DNA from: JANXUF01 sp043747685
GTDB lineage: Bacteria; Actinomycetota; Acidimicrobiia; Acidimicrobiales; Ilumatobacteraceae
Length of the DNA: 9,268 nucleotides
NCBI GenBank assembly: GCA_043747685.1
Contig: JAYTOR010000188.1
Location: forward strand, 1-9,268
Direction of reading: 5' to 3'
Shown: positions 1 through 5,653 of the stretch, piece after piece
Layout of the letters: each line of letters begins with the position of its first letter
Numbering within the stretch: the stretch's first letter is position 1
Notes under the pieces: model-generated
What the model was told of the DNA's origin: nothing
The model's database searches: none
The model's input: the letters and a program-made list of their open reading frames with translations, nothing else
Position numbers and translations under genes: made by a program

Positions 1-256
1 CATCAGACCATCACTCAAGTCCGAAAAGACCATCCGAACCGGACAACAATTCCTGAAACCGTTCCGACAAATCATCGAGTCCGTCAACCAGACCTTCAAG
101 GCACAACTCGACCTCGAACGCCACGGCGGACGCAAACCCCAAGGGGTCTGCACACGCGTCCTCCAACGAATCCTCGCCCTCACCGCCACCATCTGGCACA
201 ACGAAACCAGCAACCGACCCGGCCCAGCACGCTCACTCATCGCCTACGACCACTGA
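1..256 (+). CDS. IS982-family transposase, C-terminal part (cut by window edge)
   Basis: The frame is open from base 2 to the TGA at 254-256 and encodes about 84 residues; the N-terminal part lies outside the window. The fragment contains RQIIESVNQTFKAQLDLERH, then a TRVLQRILALTATIWHN stretch, and ends RSLIAYDH. This is the end of the DDE domain of actinobacterial IS982-type transposases, as I recall the family. The Glu of 'IIESV' is the expected third acidic catalytic residue. The enzyme would cut and join the ends of its own insertion sequence. The C-terminus looks complete, with no frameshift in the visible part. I could not define the right terminal inverted repeat, although the bases just after the stop (about 257-282) may belong to it. 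Whether the whole copy is active cannot be judged. The family call rests on recognition without alignment. Confidence 0.82.
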   Translation, partial: IRPSLKSEKTIRTGQQFLKPFRQIIESVNQTFKAQLDLERHGGRKPQGVCTRVLQRILALTATIWHNETSNRPGPARSLIAYDH

Positions 257-618
257 ATGCCTTGGAGCCAATCATCTAGAAGAAGGAGCAGAGCGGATCG
301 GATCGAGAAGGTCGGCATCTGGTGCCGTGTCAGCCAACGTGCGCCTCATCGACTCATGCGCCGCTCCGAGGTTGTTGGGCGTGGCGAGTACGCGAAACCG
401 AACGGTGTGGTGTGGCCGACGTAGCCAAGTCGGCTAGTGCTTCTCCTGTCGGACAGCTGGACCAGATTGAGCGGGATGAGGAACTGCTCGTCACTTGAGG
501 GTCGATAAGAACCCTGCACGCTCACTGAGGCCGTTGAGGACCGCCGCCCCCCGTCGACTTCGCGCAAGTCATGCTCGACATTGCTGCCGTGTGGGAGCTG
601 AGGAGCGAGAAGCCTCGA
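257..618. other. Gene-poor stretch after the IS982 transposase
   Basis: No gene is recognised here. The first 20-30 bases probably include the right end of the IS982 element. Short open stretches exist in several frames. One on the plus strand ends at the TGA at 496-498 with a plausible C-terminal tail (GQLDQIERDEELLVT), but none has a recognisable start, motif or supporting ribosome binding site. The stretch runs into the integrase remnant at about 619. Confidence 0.4.
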
Positions 619-705
619 CACAGCGTCGAAACCCCCGTGTCCACCTACGTCGGAGCGTTCGACGGCGAAGAACACATCGCCAACCAATGCGTCGACGCCC
701 TTGTG
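619..705 (+). pseudogene. Tyrosine recombinase (integrase) 3' remnant, copy 1
   Basis: The plus-strand frame reads HSVETPVSTYVGAFDGEEHI and then ANQCVDALV. This is the very C-terminus of an actinobacterial phage-type integrase: the (G)HSVETLVSTYVG block contains the Tyr nucleophile (here in 'STYVG') and is followed by an acidic tail. Nothing upstream in this frame looks like the rest of the catalytic domain, and the frame runs past the normal end, so this is a fragment and not a working enzyme. The same segment occurs inverted at about 3345-3415, where it belongs to a longer remnant. The two differ at roughly 9 of the first 57 aligned bases, so they are related copies and not a recent duplication. 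Confidence 0.7.
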
Positions 706-745
706 TCGTCGTGTCGCTTGCGAGCGTCACGGGTACTGACCAAAG

Positions 746-1345
746 ATGCCGATGATCGAAGTGTTTGCCGACGTCTCTTGCCCGTTCGCCTACGTCCAAC
801 TCCACCAGCTGGCGAGCCGCCGGACTCTGCTCGGCACGGACATGCACATCAGGATCCGGGCGTGGCCGTTGGAATTGGTCAACGGTGGACCCACCGACCC
901 AGGCAAGATCGCAGACGAGGTGGCAGCCTTGCGAGCTCAGGTCGACTCGTCGCTGTTCGCCGGGTTCGATCCGCAGCGACTTCCGTTTACGACGTTGCCG
1001 GCGCTCGATCTGGCAGCTCTGGCCTATCGCCACAGTGACGAGGTTGGCGAGCAGGTCAGCCTGGCGTTGCGCAAAGCGTTGTTCCTCGACGGCCGTGATG
1101 TGAGCGACGCTGCGGTACTCGGAGACATCGCAGCAGAGTTCGGGCTGGGCTCACCGGGTCGGTCGCAACGCGACGACGTTTTGCAGGATTGGACGGTTGG
1201 CCAGACTCGCGATGTGGAGGGTTCGCCACATTTCTTCTGCGCAGACCGCAACGTGTTCAGCCCGGGTCTGGCGATCTCAGACAGCAACGGCGAGATGATT
1301 GTCACGCCGACGGTCGATGTGATCGGGTCGCTGAGAATACCGTGA
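746..1345 (+). CDS. DsbA-family (HCCA-isomerase-like) thioredoxin-fold protein
   Basis: A 199-residue cytoplasmic protein of the DSBA/2-hydroxychromene-2-carboxylate isomerase superfamily. It starts with a beta strand and the redox-site motif DVSCPFAYVQ (Cys12). The site is CPFA, with one Cys instead of CxxC, as in HCCA-isomerase and glutathione-transferase-kappa-like members. The helical insertion lies in the middle. A cis-proline loop, VEGSPHFF (Pro161), is near the C-terminus, as expected for the fold. The protein has no signal peptide. The ATG at 746 starts just before the first strand; a second ATG at 752 is possible, and neither has a clear Shine-Dalgarno. The C-terminus (TPTVDVIGSLRIP) is a little shorter than usual and may be worn. 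The substrate is unknown. The gene lies between integrase remnants and is not in an obvious operon. Confidence 0.8.
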   Translation: MPMIEVFADVSCPFAYVQLHQLASRRTLLGTDMHIRIRAWPLELVNGGPTDPGKIADEVAALRAQVDSSLFAGFDPQRLPFTTLPALDLAALAYRHSDEVGEQVSLALRKALFLDGRDVSDAAVLGDIAAEFGLGSPGRSQRDDVLQDWTVGQTRDVEGSPHFFCADRNVFSPGLAISDSNGEMIVTPTVDVIGSLRIP

Positions 1346-1746
1346 TCGTTACGGCACACGTCGCGGTGCGCGCTCCAATGCCGCGGTGAGGCGTTGGGCG
1401 GCACAGGGTCCGAACTCGACAGACCAGATCGCACATGTCGCCAACGGTCGCAGCGGTCAGTCAACGAACCAGTCGAAGCCGGGCTGCGCGCTGCGCGCCC
1501 CTCTTACATGGGCGGTGGATCAGGCGGTCTGCCAAGCGGCTCGTGGTTGTGCTCATCGAGCACGAGGGCCAGGGAGATCCGTCGAGCGCCCGAGCTGCCT
1601 TCTCGGATGTTGACCGCTTCGGGGCTGAGATCCACGGCGACGACGACGAACGCACCTTCCGTCGTTGTCGAATCTGGCGGCGAGCGGGTGGTGACGCGAG
1701 CTCGACGCTGCCGCTGGTCGTCGGCGGGGCTGGGTAGACATATCGC
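1346..1746. other. Unassigned stretch, possible minus-strand gene remnant
   Basis: No gene is recognised. On the minus strand, a frame ending at 1504 (TAA 1506-1504) reads GAFVVVAVDLSPEAVNIREG and further on LALVLDEHNHEPLG. By hand count, GC by codon position is about 71/50/71% over 56 codons, which is coding-like. The plus frame over the same triplets has mirror-image statistics, so the strand cannot be settled. No start or ribosome site supports either. A TAGACA at 1735-1740 could be a -10 element for the following gene, giving a leaderless ATG at 1747, but no -35 is visible. Confidence 0.25.
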
Positions 1747-2338
1747 ATGACACGTGCGGCACGAGCCTCTGTCGGCCCGTCGCACGGGGGCGTTGCCGCC
1801 GAGTCACTAACGGGCATTCGACTTCCGGGGATCCTCCTTGGCGTCGGTCTTGGCGGTTTCGTTGATTGGATCGTCCTCCATCAGATGTTGCAGTGGCATC
1901 ACATGTTGACGAGCACCGATTCGGATCGGTTAGGGATCGACTATTACCCCGAAGTCGACGGTGCGCGGACTTGAGGTGAACACGGTGTGGGATGGTCTGT
2001 TTCACACCTTTGCATGGCTCGCAGTCCTGATCGGCCTCGGGACCCTTTACAAGCGGGTGACGACATCGCAGCGAAGAACGTGGTCCCGCGGCACGCTGTG
2101 GGGATGGATTCTGGTCGGCTGGGGAATCTTCAATCTGGTCGAAGGCATCATCGATCACCAGATCCTGGGAATTCATCACGTGCGATCCGGTGAGCACCAG
2201 ACCCTGTGGGACGCTGGATTTCTCGTCCTCGGTGCAGCCCTGGTCGCGATCGGCTATGCCATGCAGCGCAGAAGTGAGACGACGGCGTCGAGTATCGAGA
2301 GCGGCGAAGATGGCGCACTCCCGGTAGCCACGAGCTGA
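1747..2338 (+). pseudogene. DUF2243 membrane protein, split by a one-base frameshift
   Basis: Two overlapping frames together make one DUF2243 protein. Frame one (ATG 1747 to TGA 1972-1974) has the first membrane segment and the motif FVDWIVLHQMLQWHHM, and ends in DYYPEVDGART. Frame two (open from GTG 1961 to TGA 2336-2338) continues with VRGLEVNTVWDGLFHTF, then three hydrophobic segments including GWILVGWGIFNLVEG and the DHQILGIHHVR motif. Family members normally read 'YYPE..VRGLE' without interruption, so one extra base near 1959-1961 explains the break. The His-rich motifs at the membrane edges, typical of the family, are intact. DUF2243 function is not known; such genes often sit near cytochrome oxidase assembly genes, but not here. 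This could be a real mutation, a sequencing error, or (less likely) two translationally coupled products. Confidence 0.85.
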
Positions 2339-2434
2339 TCAACCCAGCGCCGCTTGATCGGCCACGCACCAATAGAGCGGCCGTTCCGCCTGAAGCGTGC
2401 TGCAGGCATCAGCCGCTGAGCGCACATCGAGCCG

Positions 2435-2455
2435 ATCGAATCCTGTGGGTTCGAT
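2435..2455. terminator. Hairpin downstream of the DUF2243 gene
   Basis: ATCGAATCC (2435-2443) can pair with GGGTTCGAT (2447-2455) through 9 pairs including one T-G wobble, with a TGT loop. There is no T-tract on either side, so it is at best a weak or Rho-assisted terminator for the gene ending at 2338. Confidence 0.3.
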
Positions 2456-2477
2456 GCGCTCCTCACTGGCCCGTTGA

Positions 2478-2666
2478 GGCAGCGCTCAGCCATCAATACC
2501 GGACTGCGGTGTCGATGCCAGTCTCCCGTCGTCGGACCGCGGTTCGAACGCGGGGGCCGCTCGCCCAGACGACGACATCATCGGCTACGTCGTCGGGCCC
2601 ACGGTCTCGGCCGACGCCGGTACCGGTACGTTTGGGATCGTGTACTACCCGCTCGCTGGACCGTAG
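2478..2666 (+). pseudogene. Coding-like fragment of unknown gene
   Basis: Between the stop at 2475-2477 and the TAG at 2664-2666 this frame is open, with GC by codon position of about 69/60/80% (hand count, 55 codons), typical of high-GC coding DNA. It reads PDDDIIGYVVGPTVSADAG and ends FGIVYYPLAGP. It has no in-frame ATG or GTG at a sensible place, so it looks like the C-terminal tail of a lost gene. The family is not recognised. It matters because the methyltransferase frame is also open through this stretch, where it gives Arg/Ser/Thr-rich shadow sequence. This supports starting the methyltransferase at 2671. Confidence 0.25.
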
Positions 2667-2670
2667 ATCG

Positions 2671-3309
2671 ATGGCAGGGCTTCAGCGGTACCGACACATC
2701 GGGCGCGTCTATGACATCCTCTCGCTGGAGCGGATCCTCTACTCCAAACCTCGTCGCCACCTTCACGAGCTGATCGGTCCGCTCCCTGCCACCAGCATCC
2801 TCGATGTCGGATGTGGAACCGGGCTCAACTTCGCCGGTCTCTGCGATCTGGTCGGACCTGGCGGTCACGTCATTGGCATCGATGCCAGCCAGAGCATGCT
2901 CGACGCCGCCCGCCGACGCATCCGACAAGCAGGCTGGACCAACGTCACGGTGATCTGCGCAGACGCCGCACACCTCGGTCCCGCACTCGAGACCGCAGGT
3001 GTGGATCTCGACGACATCGACGCGCTCATCGCCACCTTTGTGATCTCTACCCTCACCGACCCGGCGTCGTTCTGGAACAGCGTCGATCAACTCTGTGCGC
3101 GCCACCCGCGTCTCATCGCCCTTGCGGACCTCGGTACCGTCACATCCGGTAGACGCGTCTCGCGGCTGCTGGCTCGAACGCTCGCCGCACTCGGCGGCAG
3201 CCAGCCGACCCGGCAGCCATGGCAAGACCTCTCCGACCGCTGCAGCGACGCCGTCATCGAAACGGACCTCGGTGGCCATGTCCGACTCGCCCTGGGCCAC
3301 TGTCGCTGA
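2671..3309 (+). CDS. Class I SAM-dependent methyltransferase
   Basis: A 212-residue cytoplasmic methyltransferase. The N-terminal RVYDILSLERILY helix is followed by motif I, SILDVGCGTGLN (residues 42-53), which binds the methionine part of SAM. The acidic end of strand two is GHVIGIDAS (Asp71), and NVTVICADAA (Asp98) would contact the adenine. A beta-4 region, DALIATFVIS, carries the active-site loop. It resembles the UbiE/Coq5-like Methyltransf_11/25 group. The substrate cannot be told. The ATG at 2671 is chosen because the homologous region starts there and the upstream part of this frame looks like a shadow. No strong Shine-Dalgarno is visible. The C-terminus (DLGGHVRLALGHCR) looks complete. 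The gene ends 25 bases from the end of the convergent integrase remnant, the only apparently intact gene between the two integrase pieces besides the DsbA-like one. Confidence 0.88.
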   Translation: MAGLQRYRHIGRVYDILSLERILYSKPRRHLHELIGPLPATSILDVGCGTGLNFAGLCDLVGPGGHVIGIDASQSMLDAARRRIRQAGWTNVTVICADAAHLGPALETAGVDLDDIDALIATFVISTLTDPASFWNSVDQLCARHPRLIALADLGTVTSGRRVSRLLARTLAALGGSQPTRQPWQDLSDRCSDAVIETDLGGHVRLALGHCR

Positions 3310-3333
3310 GGTCGAACGACAGCATCGCACGGC

Positions 3334-3725
3334 TCATCCGAGGATGGTGTCGACGCGTTGGTTGGCGATATGTTCTTCGTCGTCGAGGGCCCCAACATAA
3401 GTGGATGAGGGTCTCGACGGCGTCGTGCGGTTTCGGCGAGGGGCATCCCGGCGCGTGACCATGTGGTCGCGGTTGCGTGGCGGCAGTCGTAGACGCGGAG
3501 CGGTTGTTGGCCGACGGAGGCGAGGGCGCGGTGCCAGGCCCGGATCCAGTTCGATCCGCTCGGACGGGTGTCGTTGCGGGTTCGGAACAACAGAGCATCC
3601 GGCTTGGTGAGGTTGTTCTGGTCGACCCACTCGCGGAGCATGGGGACTAACACGGGTGGGATCGGCACACTCTGAAGCGCGACCATGCACGACGAAGCGG
3701 CGGCATCGGTTGCGGCACTCTTCAT
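3334..3725 (-). pseudogene. Tyrosine recombinase (integrase) catalytic-domain remnant, copy 2
   Basis: Read on the minus strand from about 3668, the frame gives VPIPPVLVPMLREWV, then ALLFRTRNDTRPSGSNWIRA, then LRVYDCRHATATTW...AGMPLAETARR. This is the C-terminal catalytic domain, with the Arg of the HxxR box in its 'YDCRH' form. The frame then breaks twice. The 'LGHS' block is missing and VETL appears in a second frame; two bases after it are lost, so that STYVGALDDEEHIANQRVDT, with the nucleophile Tyr, is in a third frame ending at TGA 3336-3334. The core-binding N-terminal domain is absent upstream (3670-4450), and the sequence before VPIPP does not look native. The gene is therefore dead. 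Its 3' part is an inverted relative of the remnant at 619-705. Confidence 0.82.
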
Positions 3726-3798
3726 GCCGGGAGTTCGAGATTGAAGCCGCACCGGCGTGGTGTCTCTTCGAGCGAGGTGAGGGGCCTACCGGCAGTAG

Positions 3799-4118
3799 TC
3801 AGACAAGTACCGGAACGAGGACCAGCGAGAGATGAATCTCCCGCCGTTCGTCGTCGCGACTCGCGAACGTGAACGATGACCGGCCACCGACTTGTGCCAA
3901 GCGTTTGAACAACGGGTGTGCTCGCAACTCTGCCGCAGACTTCTCGCCGATGTCGGACGGTGAACCCTCTCGTACGAAGACGACAAGGGCGACGGGTGGG
4001 TGGCGGCGGACATCTGATTCTGCCCATCGGTGGCCGTGTAGGGCTGCCCACTGACGGCCACTCGACCGCTGACAGTGATCGGCAACCGGACGTTCGCGAG
4101 CGCGGCATACCGGCACAT
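3799..4118 (-). pseudogene. Unidentified short gene, probably frameshifted
   Basis: Two minus-strand frames look coding in succession. From ATG 4118 the first reads MCRYAALANVRLPITVSGRV, then TATDGQNQMSAATHP, with about 82% GC at third positions over 38 codons. Around 4005 the coding signal moves to the neighbouring frame: PPVALVVFVREGSPSD, then AELRAHPLFKRLAQVGG, ending LVLVPVLV at TGA 3801-3799, with GC by position near 72/46/68%. Before the switch point this second frame has only about 55% GC3. A joined product would be about 106 residues, soluble, with no signal peptide. I do not recognise a family. It could also be two chance open frames. No ribosome site is evident. Confidence 0.35.
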
Positions 4119-4436
4119 CGGTGACGCTCCGGCGGGGCACGGTCAAACGAGATTATGGGACAGGCGATGGGTGGGGGATGACCGGGCACGCACGGTACAT
4201 CGAGCCGTTCGTTGATGTCGGCGGAACAACCGGTGGATGATGGCTGCCTTGTTGACGGACAGGGCGATCAGACGCACCACAGTGCGCCGGGAGTGTGTCG
4301 CGGACTGCAACGTTGGCGGCAACGATTACAAGCGGCCGTCCATCGGCTCCGCCCGGGCTGGTCCGGCTGCCGCCGCAAACGTGCGCAGCCGAACATAGCG
4401 GCGGGCTGGCGAGCCGAGCAGACGCCGGCAAGTTCC
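4119..4436. other. Stretch without a recognisable gene
   Basis: Several overlapping open frames on both strands are Arg/Ser/Pro-rich and look like shadows. No family motif, ribosome binding site, RNA gene or repeat was seen. Confidence 0.4.
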
Positions 4437-4458
4437 GACTCGGTTCGGCCGCCGAGTC
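4437..4458 (-). terminator. Hairpin at the end of the DUF1059-like gene
   Basis: GACTCGG (4437-4443) and CCGAGTC (4452-4458) form a perfect 7-bp stem with an 8-base loop that overlaps the stop codon of the minus-strand gene ending at 4457. There is no T-run after it, so a terminator role is only possible. Confidence 0.3.
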
Positions 4459-4693
4459 ACTCCTCGGGCAGCGAAGCAAACTGGGCTTTGGTGTTCTTGT
4501 ACCAGCGCATTCCGGAGAGGGGCCGTTTCCATCTCCCTTTCATCTCGGCCCGAGCGGGTTCGTGTGCGATGTCGCCGGACGCGACCATCGCCTTGAGGTG
4601 CTCATCCTGTTTCTTGATGACCTCGTCGGCCGTCTCGCCTTCGTGAGCGAGGTCGCATGGGCCGCCGAGTTGGGCGCAGGTCATTCGTTTCAT
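4457..4693 (-). CDS. Small DUF1059-like conserved protein
   Basis: A 78-residue soluble protein beginning MKRMTCAQLGGPCDLAHEG. Its MTC-x-QLGG-x-CD start resembles DUF1059 and related small proteins. After this come a charged helix (TADEVIKKQDEHLKAMV) and a basic, Trp-containing end (KGRWKRPLSGMRWYKNTKAQ). The two Cys residues at positions 6 and 13 are the most obvious candidates for a metal or redox role, but no function is known. The ATG at 4693 has a clear ribosome site, AGGAGA, ten bases upstream. The gene lies 64 bases after the sigma-factor stop on the same strand with no terminator between them, so it is probably co-transcribed. I recall similar proteins as 'hypothetical' in actinobacteria. 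I am confident it is a real gene and less so of its domain name. Confidence 0.85.
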   Translation of the reverse strand: MKRMTCAQLGGPCDLAHEGETADEVIKKQDEHLKAMVASGDIAHEPARAEMKGRWKRPLSGMRWYKNTKAQFASLPEE

Positions 4694-4702
4694 TCCGATC
4701 GG

Positions 4703-4708
4703 TCTCCT
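4703..4708 (-). promoter_or_regulatory. Ribosome binding site of the DUF1059-like gene
   Basis: AGGAGA on the minus strand, 9-10 bases before the ATG at 4693. It is one of only two good Shine-Dalgarno sites seen in the window and fixes this start. Confidence 0.75.
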
Positions 4709-4757
4709 GTCGTTTGGTTCGATGCTTCGTCACTTCTGATCGCTGTCTGAGAGCGGG

Positions 4758-5618
4758 TCATGTTGCTCGCCGGACTCGTTCCACCGTGAGCGTGGCAAGG
4801 ATCTCGGGATCAGCGAGAAGCTCGACCTCGTGGACGAGACCGGCTTCGACGTGGAAGACGAATGCGACCTTGACATCGCTGGCAGCGATCCAAGCGGCAC
4901 CGAGCTCGCCGTCGAGGGTGACAGGCACAGCGCCCTTGGATCCGTTGAACCGTTCCGCAACCGCAGCCGCACCGTCATAAAGAGGCTCGGTGCCCATCTC
5001 GATGCCAACCGAATCGGCTCGCATGACGGCATCAGGCGCCAGCAGCGACAACATGGCGCCCATCTCACCGCTGCGAGCTGCCGTGAGGAACGCGTCGACA
5101 ACTCGTCTGTGCTCATCGCTCGCTGTCTTCTCGTCCATCGTTTCCGGGGCGTCTTGGAGCTTGTGTCGGGCGCGGCTGGCCAGCTTGCGGGCCGCAGTTC
5201 CCGATCGCCCCACGAGAGCGCCGATGTCCTTGAAGGGATAGCCGAACACGTCGTGAAGGACGAACGCCACCCGTTCGGCCGGCGCCAGAGAGTCCATCAC
5301 CACATGCATCGCAGAGCCCACCTGATCGGCGAGCACCGAGTCCTCCGCTGGATCTCCCGCTGGCGAGCTGGCTGGCGCCTCCGACTCGATCCCGGTTCGG
5401 GTCGAACTCTTGCGAAGGTGATCGAGACACAACCGCGTGACAACTCTGGTCAGCCAAGCTGGCAGCGAATCGATGTCATCGGTATCACTACGCGCCAGCC
5501 GCAGCCACGCCTCCTGAACGACATCACCAGCGTCGTGGTTCGACCCGAGAATCCGCCCCGCGATCGCGGTCAGTCTCGAACGCTCAGCCTCGAACGCAGC
5601 CTCCGAATTCACTGTCAT
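4758..5618 (-). CDS. ECF sigma factor with fused SnoaL-like domain (ECF41/SigJ type)
   Basis: A 286-residue sigma-70 family ECF factor. Region 2 (about 9-75) contains GRILGSNHDAGDVVQEAWLR and WLTRVVTRLCLDHLRK, which bind core RNA polymerase and the -10 element. Region 4 (about 102-155) contains LAPAERVAFVLHDVFGYPF and an HTH, FKDIGALVGRSGTAARKLAS, for the -35. Residues 165-275 form a SnoaL/NTF2-like domain, which in ECF41 factors acts as a built-in regulator replacing a separate anti-sigma factor. No anti-sigma gene is adjacent. The hallmark WLPEP linker and DGGGKV motif of canonical ECF41 are not seen; the latter position reads ADSVGIEMG, so this is a divergent subgroup. A GTG at 5633 is also in frame, but the ATG at 5618 lies exactly 8 bases after a promoter-like CGTC, favouring leaderless initiation there. 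It is probably autoregulated and co-transcribed with the small gene at 4457. Confidence 0.9.
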   Translation of the reverse strand: MTVNSEAAFEAERSRLTAIAGRILGSNHDAGDVVQEAWLRLARSDTDDIDSLPAWLTRVVTRLCLDHLRKSSTRTGIESEAPASSPAGDPAEDSVLADQVGSAMHVVMDSLAPAERVAFVLHDVFGYPFKDIGALVGRSGTAARKLASRARHKLQDAPETMDEKTASDEHRRVVDAFLTAARSGEMGAMLSLLAPDAVMRADSVGIEMGTEPLYDGAAAVAERFNGSKGAVPVTLDGELGAAWIAASDVKVAFVFHVEAGLVHEVELLADPEILATLTVERVRRAT

Positions 5619-5639
5619 ACCGTAGTGACGCACCCCGTC
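5613..5639 (+). promoter_or_regulatory. ECF41-like promoter of the DoxX gene (P1)
   Basis: TGTCATA (5613-5619), 16 bases, CGTC (5636-5639), then exactly 8 bases to the in-frame GTG at 5648. It differs by one base from the ECF41 consensus TGTCACA...CGTC as I recall it. The geometry predicts a transcript starting at or next to the GTG, which fits the lack of a ribosome binding site. Confidence 0.6.
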
Positions 5640-5653
5640 ACCCGATTGTGACC
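5627..5653 (-). promoter_or_regulatory. ECF41-like autoregulatory promoter of the sigma gene
   Basis: On the minus strand, GGTCACA (5653-5647), 16 bases, CGTC (5630-5627), then exactly 8 bases to the ATG at 5618. It has the same spacing as P1 and interlocks with it. The two CGTC boxes, facing each other, create the palindrome GTGACG-N5-CGTCAC at 5625-5641. Confidence 0.65.

Noticed and set aside
346..600. Possible minus-strand protein-like translation left of the first integrase remnant
   Set aside because: Some phrases look protein-like, but no motif, start signal or codon bias supports a gene.
2435..2455. tRNA-like T-arm (GGGTTCGAT)
   Set aside because: It resembles a T-loop by eye but pairs as a simple hairpin; no acceptor, D or anticodon arms are found around it.
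2509..2670. Upstream extension of the methyltransferase
   Set aside because: The extra 54 residues are Arg/Ser/Thr-rich with no family match, while another frame is coding-like there; the family's usual N-terminus begins at 2671.
2578..3330. 250-codon minus-strand open frame opposite the methyltransferase
   Set aside because: Shadow of the methyltransferase, whose SAM-binding motifs are on the plus strand.
4830..5651. Long plus-strand open frame opposite the sigma factor
   Set aside because: It is the antisense shadow of the clearly recognisable sigma gene; its translation shows no motif.
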